Shown piece after piece: positions 37,882 through 46,476 of a stretch of 64,000 nucleotides of DNA. Each line of letters begins with the position of its first letter. Positions within the stretch are counted from its first letter, which is position 1. The notes beneath the pieces are model-generated. The model had not been told where the DNA came from, searched no databases, and saw nothing but the letters and a program-made list of their open reading frames with translations. This DNA is from Jezberella montanilacus (GTDB lineage: Bacteria > Pseudomonadota > Gammaproteobacteria > Burkholderiales > Burkholderiaceae_B): assembly GCF_003003055.1 (NCBI RefSeq), contig NZ_PVTV01000014.1, forward strand, positions 186,001-250,000. Direction: 5' to 3'. The position numbers and the translations under genes are program-made.

Positions 37882-38894
37882 GGCTGGGTCGGACTCAAAC
37901 GTCCACCCGACGTATCGCGCCATGCGCGATCTAGCAAGGCACCATAAGCAGCGTAAGCGGCAGCCTCAGCCGGGCTTGCAAGCAAGCGAGCTTTACACTT
38001 GCGGAGGCTACAGAAAAGTCGCTCGAGGCCGTAAGCACACCAAGCGCCCCGCCACCCGTGCTGCTTGCGGTAGTAAAGAAGATAGCTGCGAAGGCGCCAG
38101 CGTTCGATTTGAGCGTTCGCTTGCGAAAAATGCTCAGTGCCTAAGGTTCTCGCAGACGCACCGCCAATATGCAGGCATTTGAGTTGCGGCCAATAAAGCA
38201 CCACCAGGCCAGACGCTCGCATTCGCTTGCATAGATCGACCTCCTCAAAATACATAAAGAATCGTTGGTCGAAGCCACCAAACTCCTCAAAGAGCACCGC
38301 AGGGATAAATACAAAGGCACCTGTGATCCAGTCTACCTCGCCGGACACTGTTGGATCGTCTGCCCCACGCATAAAACGAGCAAAGAGCGGGTGCTTTGGA
38401 AACCGACACGCTAAACCCGACAATCTGAAGAACTCATCGAGTAAGGTCGGAAAGCGTCGAGCGCAGACCTGTCTGCTGCTGTCCAGAGACAGAAGCTCGC
38501 CGCCGCCTAAGCCGACTTCTGGATGCTTATCCATCAGTTCGACTCCAGCCTTGAGCGCACCGGGCTTGGGCAAGGCATCAGGGTTGAGTAACAATAGATA
38601 TTGTCCGTGCGCCTGTTTCGCGGCCAGATTATTACCAGCCGCAAAGCCAAGATTCAAATCGGACCGGATAGCTTTTACCCAAGGGTAATGTGACGTGATG
38701 TGTATGAAACTATCGTCTTGTGACGCGTTATCCACCACAATGACTTCGGCGCTGACTCCCTCGGTATGCAAATCAAACGAACGCGTCAGTTCCGCGTCCA
38801 GATGATCTAATAAAGACCCGATCAGTGCAGTCGAGTTATAAGTCACTATCAGGATCGAAAGCCGCATGGGATTCGTTTGTGTCATGACTACCAT
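37875..38894 (-). CDS. GT2 glycosyltransferase, rhamnosyltransferase-like
   Basis: Family 2 glycosyltransferase of up to 339 residues. LSILIVTYNS, VIVVDNASQDDS, LNLGFAAGNNLA, LLLNPDALP and FMYFEEVDLCKR are the signatures of the rhamnosyltransferase/WcaA-type group. The frame offers ATG at 38894 and 38885; the latter lies 2 nt after the stop of the preceding gene, the former overlaps it. It is in the same tight operon as the flippase. Donor sugar unknown. Confidence 0.88.
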   Translation of the reverse strand: MVVMTQTNPMRLSILIVTYNSTALIGSLLDHLDAELTRSFDLHTEGVSAEVIVVDNASQDDSFIHITSHYPWVKAIRSDLNLGFAAGNNLAAKQAHGQYLLLLNPDALPKPGALKAGVELMDKHPEVGLGGGELLSLDSSRQVCARRFPTLLDEFFRLSGLACRFPKHPLFARFMRGADDPTVSGEVDWITGAFVFIPAVLFEEFGGFDQRFFMYFEEVDLCKRMRASGLVVLYWPQLKCLHIGGASARTLGTEHFSQANAQIERWRLRSYLLYYRKQHGWRGAWCAYGLERLFCSLRKCKARLLASPAEAAAYAAYGALLDRAWRDTSGGRLSPTQPW

Positions 38895-41185
38895 CCATCA
38901 CTAGGCGTAGACGCTAAAAACGACTGATAGATTCCGCTGAGTTTGAGCACATTTGTCATCAGGTTGAAATCACACACCACCTTTTGTCTTGCCCGGCTTG
39001 CGATTTGCTCGCGCAAGGCGGGCTGGGTCATCAGACGTTCTAACTGATGCACTAATGAGTCGAGGTCACCCTGCGTCGCCAGCAAGCCAGTTCGGTTGTG
39101 TTCAATCAGTTCTGGAATCCCGCTGACAGGTGTCGAGACGCACGGCACGCCACACGACATAGCCTCCATCAATACAACAGGGATACCTTCATTCAAACTG
39201 GGCAGAACAAAAATATCAGCTTTAGCAAACTGGTCGAGTACGGCTTGATGCGCTAGAGCTCCAGTCATCACGACTTTATCTCCGATCTCTGCAGCGGCGA
39301 TGGCTTGCTCAAGACGAAGCTGATCCGGACCGGCACCTACCAAGACCAACTTAAAGTCGTGGCCTAGATCCCGCAATTTTGCACAAGCTTGAATGAGCAA
39401 CAATTGGCACTTAGATGGGATCAGTCGACCGACACAGAGCAAACGCTGGGGTGCCACATGAGACTGCCTTGCCGCGAAAGCAAAACGATTGGTCTCAACA
39501 CCGAGTCGACAGACGATGAGTTTGGCCCAGTACTCCGGTGCGCTGAGCCGCATCAACACTGCTTTGAAATACTGACTCATGCAGATCAACCTATCGGCCT
39601 CTTTAACCTTTAAAGCCAGATGTTGTCCCGTGACGTCGTCAAATTCGTCGGAGCCGTGTATTGATAGTGATAAGTGGCAGCCTGTCAGCCGCTTGACGAG
39701 CAACCCAACGGTTGCTGCCGCATTGCCAAAGTGCACATGCAAAAAAACCAGATTATTTTGCCGCATCCACTTAGCAATAATGGCTGCCTCTAGGGCATAC
39801 GCCAAACCCAGCAGACTGCATCGACGGCTTTCCAGACTGAAGCCAAAACAAAACATTTTGAACAGAACGATCGGTTGAAAAGACCAGTAGAACAAGGCGT
39901 GCAGTGCTCCGCTATAACCCTCTGCCTTCACGTAAAACGTATGATTGGCTTCCTGTAACTGCGCCGTATTTTGGGTGAGATCTTGCGAGCGCCCCAGATG
40001 AGCGGCTGAATTAATCGATGCCGTCAGAATCTCGTGACCGAGACGCCTGAGCTCTTCGATTTCTTGAAGAATAAAGGTGTGAGAGGTAGCAGGATAAAGG
40101 CTGATCAAGTATGCGAAACGAGGGAGCACGTTGGGAGCTGTCCGAAGTGCATGCTTATGACTAACTAGACCAAGGATTCGCCTCTGAATATGAGTGCGAT
40201 ACCATACCAACTGACCAAGCACGGCAGGCACTTTGCAAAAGAAGGTGTGCATGGCGTACTGCCAGCGCAGCCATCGGTTGTTTGGCGCTTTCCAGGCACA
40301 GCGTGACGCGGTGCGCGCCAAGGCAAGCAAACCAGACGCTACAAACAAACCGAACAGCCACGGCGTGTTGAGGCACGCTAACAAAAGCATCAGTGGTAAC
40401 ACTAAAAATAATAGGCCTTGCCACCAATCTCGGCGTGCCTCGTATTGCCAGAGCGGATTGCCGATCTGACGCATCTGGTGGGCCACCTCAGCGAGACAAA
40501 TACCAGATCTAAAAGCCCGATTCCAATATTCCTTAAAACTCGTCATACCCAAATCATGGCGAGCCATCGGCAAATCAAACAACTCAATGAGCCAGCCGTT
40601 CGCGCGGAGTCGAGCACAGAGCTCTGGCTCTTCTCCCCCCTGCAACGCGGGATTAAAACCATCCACAGCAAGCAGACAACTGCGCCGAACAAACGCGTTA
40701 CCGCCAAAAAATAAGATCTCACCTACTGGAGTGATCCAGTCTAGATCGATCATCTTATTAAAAAAAGAGTGGTTGGGATGGGCTTCTCGCAGATGGCCCG
40801 TGATCGCGCAGCGACGCGAGTCAGTCATCTTTGACAGCGAGAACGCAACGAAGTCTGGAGATATCATGCTATCCCCATCCAGGAACATAATGAACTCACC
40901 GCGCGCGAGCTGTAACCCTAGATTGCGAGCCTTCGCAGCACTCGGATGCGCATCGTCAAGCATATAGGCAGCGGCATCAAGGCGCTTTGCCTCTTCCATA
41001 CTTTGGTCTGTCGAACTCGAATCAATATAAATGCACTCATGCGCAATACCCCGCCAATCGACTTGCTGCACCGCTAAGAGGCATTGCGTCAGACGTGCGC
41101 CCTCATTGCGACCGATCACGACAACAGAGACCACGGGGGCAGTGGCGCTTGAAGCGTGCAGCAAACCTTCTGTTTGAACGGCCAT
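38888..41185 (-). CDS. GT2-GT4 bifunctional glycosyltransferase
   Basis: A 765-residue fusion. Residues about 18-330 are a GT2 domain with VVVIGRNEG, YIDSSSTDQS, the DGDS metal-binding motif and GGEEPELCARLRANG, followed by two hydrophobic helices. Residues about 345-765 are a GT4 (GT-B) domain with HVHFGNAAATVG, SIHGSDEFDD, LLCVGRLIPSKCQ and NEGIPVVLMEAMSCGVPCVS. Each half keeps its catalytic signatures, so the protein could add two sugars in sequence. It starts 9 nt after the Wza-like gene. Confidence 0.88.
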   Translation of the reverse strand: MAVQTEGLLHASSATAPVVSVVVIGRNEGARLTQCLLAVQQVDWRGIAHECIYIDSSSTDQSMEEAKRLDAAAYMLDDAHPSAAKARNLGLQLARGEFIMFLDGDSMISPDFVAFSLSKMTDSRRCAITGHLREAHPNHSFFNKMIDLDWITPVGEILFFGGNAFVRRSCLLAVDGFNPALQGGEEPELCARLRANGWLIELFDLPMARHDLGMTSFKEYWNRAFRSGICLAEVAHQMRQIGNPLWQYEARRDWWQGLLFLVLPLMLLLACLNTPWLFGLFVASGLLALARTASRCAWKAPNNRWLRWQYAMHTFFCKVPAVLGQLVWYRTHIQRRILGLVSHKHALRTAPNVLPRFAYLISLYPATSHTFILQEIEELRRLGHEILTASINSAAHLGRSQDLTQNTAQLQEANHTFYVKAEGYSGALHALFYWSFQPIVLFKMFCFGFSLESRRCSLLGLAYALEAAIIAKWMRQNNLVFLHVHFGNAAATVGLLVKRLTGCHLSLSIHGSDEFDDVTGQHLALKVKEADRLICMSQYFKAVLMRLSAPEYWAKLIVCRLGVETNRFAFAARQSHVAPQRLLCVGRLIPSKCQLLLIQACAKLRDLGHDFKLVLVGAGPDQLRLEQAIAAAEIGDKVVMTGALAHQAVLDQFAKADIFVLPSLNEGIPVVLMEAMSCGVPCVSTPVSGIPELIEHNRTGLLATQGDLDSLVHQLERLMTQPALREQIASRARQKVVCDFNLMTNVLKLSGIYQSFLASTPSDGW

Positions 41186-41194
41186 TGGCTGTTA

Positions 41195-42247
41195 TTAGAA
41201 TTTCAGATTGCTTGGGTTAAAGAACAACAACGTAAAGAACGGTGAAATCTGACGCATGAAGTAACCAAAATCGGCAAGCCCGCTGCTCGGTACGAAAATC
41301 ACGTCACCGTCTTCAAGCGCATAGTTCACCACGCGAGACGGATCAATGAGTGCCGCAAAAGGCACAATAACCAGTTCTTTCGCGCCCGATCGATACAAGC
41401 CAATCGATTCTGGGGCAGCGTTGTCATTGGGCCCGCCAGCCTGAGCAATCGCATCAAGCAACGACATACGCGGAGTCAAGCGGTAAGAGCCGGGCTTCTG
41501 AACCTGACCCATGACGTAGACTGCTGTATCTGACGAATCGGGGATAAAAACGATATCTCCTTTTTTCATTCGAATGTTGTAATTGACATCGCCATTGAGC
41601 AAGGATTTGAGATCCACCCAAATCATTTTGTTACGACCACGAATGATCGCCGCGCGAGTGAGGGTTGCTTGCTTATCAAGAATTGGCATGGCGCCAGCAC
41701 TAGCCAGCACGTCAACCAGTGTCGGCGAAAATGAGAATTTCAACGCACCCGCGTGCTCGACGCGACCTAGCACAGTGACAAAGTTAGAGCCGTACTCGTC
41801 GATCGCGACGCTGACGTTAGGGTGGGTATAGAAACTTTCTAGTCGTCTCTTGATCTCTAACTGCGCCTCTTCGCGCGACAAGTCGTTCACATTCATCACC
41901 CCGGCCAAGGGCACAGAGATCTTGCCATCGGGTCCGACCAAATGCTTACCGGTCATTTCAGGCCGCCCAAACACCTCAACACGCAACACATCGCCACTGC
42001 CGATGGCATAAGGTGGATTGAGCATCTCTTCGAGGATCGCCAGGTCTTCTTTGCGAAGCAAGACCTTCGCATCGTTGGACTTTTCCGCGGCTTTGAACAG
42101 GGGATCTTTTTTAACCAGCGATTCAATATCTGCGGGCGCTCGCGGCGGCCTATCGGAAGCGCACGCCCCCAACAACAATACCGTTAGTAGTGTCAACCAA
42201 AAACAGCATGCTTTCAAAATGCCATGACGAGGGGTAGTAAGGGTCAT
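41195..42247 (-). CDS. Wza-type polysaccharide export lipoprotein
   Basis: Outer-membrane export channel component, 350 residues. The lipoprotein signal ends LLGAC with the modified Cys at 29. The polysaccharide export domain begins with YAIGSGDVLRVEVFGRPE and GPDGKISVPLAG. Two SLBB-like modules follow (VTVLGRVEHAGALKF and VYVMGQVQKPGSYRL). The protein ends with an aromatic segment where Wza has its membrane-spanning helix. It heads the minus-strand operon that runs through the glycosyltransferases and flippase to 34566. It is divergent from the polymerase gene. Confidence 0.92.
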   Translation of the reverse strand: MTLTTPRHGILKACCFWLTLLTVLLLGACASDRPPRAPADIESLVKKDPLFKAAEKSNDAKVLLRKEDLAILEEMLNPPYAIGSGDVLRVEVFGRPEMTGKHLVGPDGKISVPLAGVMNVNDLSREEAQLEIKRRLESFYTHPNVSVAIDEYGSNFVTVLGRVEHAGALKFSFSPTLVDVLASAGAMPILDKQATLTRAAIIRGRNKMIWVDLKSLLNGDVNYNIRMKKGDIVFIPDSSDTAVYVMGQVQKPGSYRLTPRMSLLDAIAQAGGPNDNAAPESIGLYRSGAKELVIVPFAALIDPSRVVNYALEDGDVIFVPSSGLADFGYFMRQISPFFTLLFFNPSNLKF

Positions 42248-42309
42248 CTTAGAGACCTCTCTGTGATAATCATTAAGGAATATCTACATACCCGAGAGCA
42301 TTCAACCCC

Positions 42310-42315
42310 TATACT
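42310..42315 (+). promoter_or_regulatory. Possible -10 element for the Wzy-like gene
   Basis: TATACT, a five-of-six match to the -10 consensus, lies 27 nt upstream of ATG 42343. No good -35 is visible, so activator dependence or chance are both possible. The 95-nt divergent region (42248-42342) must also hold the promoter of the Wza-led operon. Confidence 0.3.
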
Positions 42316-42342
42316 AAGCCTAAAAGGGAATAACAGGCATAC

Positions 42343-43698
42343 ATGACTGCATATATTGTGTTTGTCGCGATGGGACTGTCGATCTACATGATCCGACATC
42401 AAAGCCTTGAACGGGCTTTCCTGTATGTCTGGATACCTTTTTTTATTTTGATGCCCGAGTCGTTTTATGTCGATATTCCGGGGCTACCAGATCCAAGCTT
42501 TATGCAAGCCGCGATCATTCCAATCGTCATCGCGCTCGTACTCAGACAGGGATTTAACGTGCAGCTGGGCCTGATGGAGTGGCTGATCGCCATCTACTTG
42601 GTGTTTCGTGTCGTGGTCGATTACAGCAGTCGCGGTTACGCTGACGCGCAAAATTACACTTTTTTCCTTTTGACCTCAATGCTTGGCCCCTACCTGTTGG
42701 GACGGTATTTGATCAAAAACCGCTTGATGGATATCGACACAGCCAAGATGTTTGTGTTGATGTTCATCATAATGTTTCCAATGATGATTTTTGAACTCAA
42801 CTATTGGGTAACGCCGATTTATAAATTGCTCGCCCCTTTGTTCCCCAACGCACAAAGTGGCCTATCAGTTCGTTATGGAATTGCTCGTGTGCACGGCTCC
42901 TTCACCCACCCTATCCTAGCGTGCATCATGATTTTGATCGCTTACCGGTTACATCGCTGGCTAACATGGAAAGGCGTGTGGGATCAGACGCAGAGCGGTT
43001 TACTGGGAATTTTTCAGCGTATCAGCATGGCGATGCGAGTACCGATGAGTTCCCAAATCTCGATCATGCTCTTACTCACTGCCATGCTGACGATATCTCG
43101 TGGCCCCTGGCTTGGAGGCCTGTTCGGTGCAGTGATTGCTGCAATCGGACATAGGCCTGACCCCAAAAAAATTCTGTATGTGGTTGTTCCGCTGATGGTG
43201 CTCACGGCGGTAATTGGAGGTCTGTTGCTCAACGATTACCTGTCTCCGGGTCCCGGGATCTCACTGAGCTACGAAGCAGGCACGCTGTTGTATCGCAAGA
43301 GTCTGCTCGATCGTTATTTTGGCTTCGTCCTCGAGCGCCCGTTCACGGGCTGGGGATTGACCACTACCCCCAGACTGCCGGGCATGGAGTCTGTAGATAA
43401 TGGTTTTCTTTTAATGGCACTTGAACACGGCCTGCCGGCACCGCTTCTATTTATTGCCATGCTTGCCTTTGCGATTGTCTCTCAAATCTATTTCGCCATT
43501 CAGGGCGATGACGATAAACCCGCAATTGGGTTTACGTTTGCAGGAATCTACGTCATGTGTTTTATCGCGTTTACAACTGTGTATATCGGTGCCCAAACCA
43601 TGCCGATGATTTTTTTATTACTGGGCTGGGGCGAGAGCATTCGTCACCGGGACAACAAACCGGTTGAACCGCCTTCATTTAAGCGTGTCATTTGTTAA
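42343..43698 (+). CDS. Wzy-type polysaccharide polymerase / O-antigen ligase family protein
   Basis: Inner-membrane protein of 451 residues with about ten to twelve helices. The large periplasmic-loop region and the Wzy_C-type segment are recognisable: RVHGSFTHPILACIMI, LTISRGPWLGG, and ERPFTGWGL followed by VDNGFLLMALEHG. It should polymerise repeat units on the periplasmic side, or ligate chains to an acceptor; sequence alone does not separate the two. ATG 42343 is preceded by CAGG. It is a single-gene unit on the plus strand, ending 4 nt before the convergent acyltransferase gene. Confidence 0.85.
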   Translation: MTAYIVFVAMGLSIYMIRHQSLERAFLYVWIPFFILMPESFYVDIPGLPDPSFMQAAIIPIVIALVLRQGFNVQLGLMEWLIAIYLVFRVVVDYSSRGYADAQNYTFFLLTSMLGPYLLGRYLIKNRLMDIDTAKMFVLMFIIMFPMMIFELNYWVTPIYKLLAPLFPNAQSGLSVRYGIARVHGSFTHPILACIMILIAYRLHRWLTWKGVWDQTQSGLLGIFQRISMAMRVPMSSQISIMLLLTAMLTISRGPWLGGLFGAVIAAIGHRPDPKKILYVVVPLMVLTAVIGGLLLNDYLSPGPGISLSYEAGTLLYRKSLLDRYFGFVLERPFTGWGLTTTPRLPGMESVDNGFLLMALEHGLPAPLLFIAMLAFAIVSQIYFAIQGDDDKPAIGFTFAGIYVMCFIAFTTVYIGAQTMPMIFLLLGWGESIRHRDNKPVEPPSFKRVIC

Positions 43699-43702
43699 AC
43701 GC

Positions 43703-44155
43703 TTAGATCCTGTGGATGATGCGGGCCGGTATACCCACTGCGGTACAGTCATCGGGCACGTCTTCCAGCACCACAGCATTTGCTCCAATCCAAGCTCGAT
43801 TCCCAATATGGATACCACCGAGCACTTTCGCGCCTGCCCCCACATAGACATCGGAACCCAGCACTGGGGCGATACCACTTGCCACAATCCCGATCGTGAC
43901 TTGCTGCATGAGCACGCAACGCGGACCGATTATCGCGTTCTGATGCACCACAATACCGGTTGGATGCGGCAAGTCCAGATCAGCACAGATACTTGCCAGG
44001 CGATGAATATCCGAAGCAGTGATCGTGCTCCAAAACTTGTGGCGTAGGCTTGCGTATAACTTAAGCCCCTTGCCAAGCCAGTCGGTTCGACTAACAAACC
44101 TTTGATAGTCGAGAATACTTTTGACGAGAATCACGTGAGACCGAACCTTAGGTCG
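43703..44155 (-). CDS. CysE-like hexapeptide acetyltransferase
   Basis: Left-handed beta-helix acyltransferase of about 150 residues in the serine-acetyltransferase-like group found in polysaccharide loci. Hexapeptide repeats run through GIVVHQNAIIGPRCVLMQQV, GSDVYVGAGAKVLGG and GNRAWIGANAVV, ending in VPDDCTAVGIPARII. ATG 44155 overlaps the stop of the GT4-DUF535 gene by 8 nt, which favours this start over upstream ones that lie deeper inside that gene. It probably acetylates a sugar of the repeat unit; the substrate is inferred from context. Confidence 0.83.
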   Translation of the reverse strand, partial: RPKVRSHVILVKSILDYQRFVSRTDWLGKGLKLYASLRHKFWSTITASDIHRLASICADLDLPHPTGIVVHQNAIIGPRCVLMQQVTIGIVASGIAPVLGSDVYVGAGAKVLGGIHIGNRAWIGANAVVLEDVPDDCTAVGIPARIIHRI

Positions 44156-46430
44156 CATGGATGAGTACCCCAATGCGTGCCGCCAGATCAAGATCAAGCT
44201 TGTTGAGTAATTGGTAACGCCTTTCATAGGCTGCGCGCTTTCGGGATGGGATATGCTCTGCGATTTTTTGATGGTACTGCACAGGGATCTGGTAGAAACC
44301 TGTGATCGTATCTTGCACACCATTAAATTCGATCCATTGTTGATCGTAGTCCGTCACTAATTGTTGGCGATCAAACGGTCCAAAAAACGGATGTCGATGA
44401 TGACGATGAGCCTCTGACACCCCAAGCAAGCACGAGAACGCTAATCGTCTGGCGATCATTTGAAGTGAGCTCAGCAAAAGACTCCGGGCTGACAAACCAT
44501 AAAAGTCTTGTGTGATTTTTTTATAAATTTGCGTACGTTCATCACTGGCAATTGAGTGAGCCATCCCTTGTACGGCACCCATATAGACAATAGTCATGCC
44601 AGCCTCACGTCCAAACGTAAAAGCGATGGACGAAACCCTGACCTCATGCTTGAAAATATTCAAAACGAGCTCGCCTTCTCGCTTAAACCACTCGGGTCGG
44701 TCAAGCACAAGCCTCAGACCCTCTGAGAAGGAAGACAGGTCTAACAGTAGGGCTGGGGATTCGCTCACAATGCCCAGCAGGACCGGATAGTTTTTTTTGA
44801 GTATTTCATAATGTCTGGCTTTCTTATCTAGCCGCTGTTCAACTGTCCAGGTATTGTTGATATACGGCCACTCACACATGCCGATTACATCTATTTGATT
44901 GATGAACAGAGGCGGCAAATCAAGTACAGAAATTCGCTGAAAAAACTGCAACAAGGCAGAGCGATGCGCTAGGGCTGCACCCCACAGAATCATTCTTCTT
45001 TTGAAACCAGACAGGCTGGATTCGGGGTGAATACTGCGAGCTGCTTGCTTGATCACAGGTAGCAGACTTAACAAGCCAACCGAATGATTTATCTTTGAAG
45101 CTTCAGCCACGCCAAGAGACTGATGAAAGTCGGGCTTAGGCCCCTGACTTGTGACCCATTGCAAAACCTGAAGGACTTGTGCTGCCTTCGCATCCCAGCT
45201 GAATAACTGTCTTGCACGGCTGTAGGCGCGCGCTGAGCGAGACTCAATTTGTTCAGGCTGCCCTGCCAACTGATCAAATAAGTGCTTGAACTGCTCAATG
45301 ATTACAGTGCGCGAAGCCATGGCAATAAGAAAGCCCGTATCGGCGGTGACCAGTTCACCTGGACCGCCATAGTTGACGACAGCAGGCACCAAACCAAGTG
45401 CCATGGCTTCAAGTACAACGGCACCGCCAAATTCTCGGATACTGGGAAGCACGAGCAGATCCCTGGTGACCAGCAGCTCCTGCAAACCATGATGAGACAC
45501 CCAACCTGTTAGCTCGACCCGATTTGAGATGCCAAGATCAAGGATCATCTTTTCGAGAAGAGGTCGTTGGGGACCCTCACCAATGATCGTCAGATGAATG
45601 CGTCCCGCTCGGATCAACGCAGCAGCAGCCTCGAGCAGCATATCTGCCCCCTTGTACGGCACCAAACGACCAACAAAGACAAGCCTAAGCGGTACAGCGC
45701 AGGTGCGCAGGCGTCTGAGGGTGAAGCGCGCAAGATCGATGCCGTTTTCCGGGATGTAGATACACTTGTGGTGATAGCGCTGTGGCTCAAGTGCAAGCGT
45801 GTCTTGAGACCCGACAATGATAGCCGCAGCATAGTCGCGGGTCGAACGATAACCGGGCAAAAGTTTATAGAAGGCTCGCAAGTAACTCAGCCATTCATTT
45901 TCGTCACGCCTGGCAGCGTCAAACTCGTGTGGCCAGGGAACGCCCCCGTTTAAAGGGCCAAGCACAAAGGGCACGCCGGCGCGGGCACAACGTTTGGAAA
46001 GTAAGCTGGGGGCTGTCGGGCTGAGCGGCGTGATGCGATACACGACGTCGAACTGATGGTCACCGATTGCTCTGCCCCACGCTCGCCATAGTAACCATTC
46101 AAAATACGGGTAGGCAAAGGAAGATAATGCCGTGACGACGGTCCAGCCCTTGCCTTCACCGCCACGCAGCCAGGTCGCGAGTTGATACATCGGCTTAGCC
46201 ACACGCTCTGAGTCAATCACAGAAAAATCCTGACCAAGGACGAGACCTGCTCGTTGAAGTGCGCCCTGATTGCGAACCTGAGTGACGAGATGACCGGCTG
46301 TCAGTCTCATGACTGCGATGGCATGTGACCAGCCTTCAAGGGGCACACTGACCCACTCTGGGTTGCAGGCCTCAGCAATGATCAATACACGGAGTTTGCG
46401 CTCCGACTTCACCGAATCAGACATCACCAT
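44148..46430 (-). CDS. GT4 glycosyltransferase fused to VirK/YbjX (DUF535) domain
   Basis: About 760 residues from ATG 46430, which has AGG upstream; the frame runs on to a TTG at 46463. Residues about 10-395 are a GT4 enzyme with ITPLSPTAPSL, FVLGPLNGGVPWP, LRLVFVGRLVPYKGAD and REFGGAVVLEAMALG. Residues about 473-755 are a complete DUF535 domain, recognisable from FSEGLRLVLDRPEWFKREGE, GAVQGM, TQDFYGLSARSLLL, VSEAHRHHRHPFFG, YDQQW and PSRKRAAYERRYQLL. DUF535 proteins are linked to envelope stress and LPS modification, but their biochemical activity is not established. The two modules are usually separate proteins. Confidence 0.85.
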   Translation of the reverse strand: MVMSDSVKSERKLRVLIIAEACNPEWVSVPLEGWSHAIAVMRLTAGHLVTQVRNQGALQRAGLVLGQDFSVIDSERVAKPMYQLATWLRGGEGKGWTVVTALSSFAYPYFEWLLWRAWGRAIGDHQFDVVYRITPLSPTAPSLLSKRCARAGVPFVLGPLNGGVPWPHEFDAARRDENEWLSYLRAFYKLLPGYRSTRDYAAAIIVGSQDTLALEPQRYHHKCIYIPENGIDLARFTLRRLRTCAVPLRLVFVGRLVPYKGADMLLEAAAALIRAGRIHLTIIGEGPQRPLLEKMILDLGISNRVELTGWVSHHGLQELLVTRDLLVLPSIREFGGAVVLEAMALGLVPAVVNYGGPGELVTADTGFLIAMASRTVIIEQFKHLFDQLAGQPEQIESRSARAYSRARQLFSWDAKAAQVLQVLQWVTSQGPKPDFHQSLGVAEASKINHSVGLLSLLPVIKQAARSIHPESSLSGFKRRMILWGAALAHRSALLQFFQRISVLDLPPLFINQIDVIGMCEWPYINNTWTVEQRLDKKARHYEILKKNYPVLLGIVSESPALLLDLSSFSEGLRLVLDRPEWFKREGELVLNIFKHEVRVSSIAFTFGREAGMTIVYMGAVQGMAHSIASDERTQIYKKITQDFYGLSARSLLLSSLQMIARRLAFSCLLGVSEAHRHHRHPFFGPFDRQQLVTDYDQQWIEFNGVQDTITGFYQIPVQYHQKIAEHIPSRKRAAYERRYQLLNKLDLDLAARIGVLIHAT

Positions 46431-46476
46431 CTGGCAGCCTATTGTGAATACTCGCGGAGACAAGTCCCCAGCCCGA

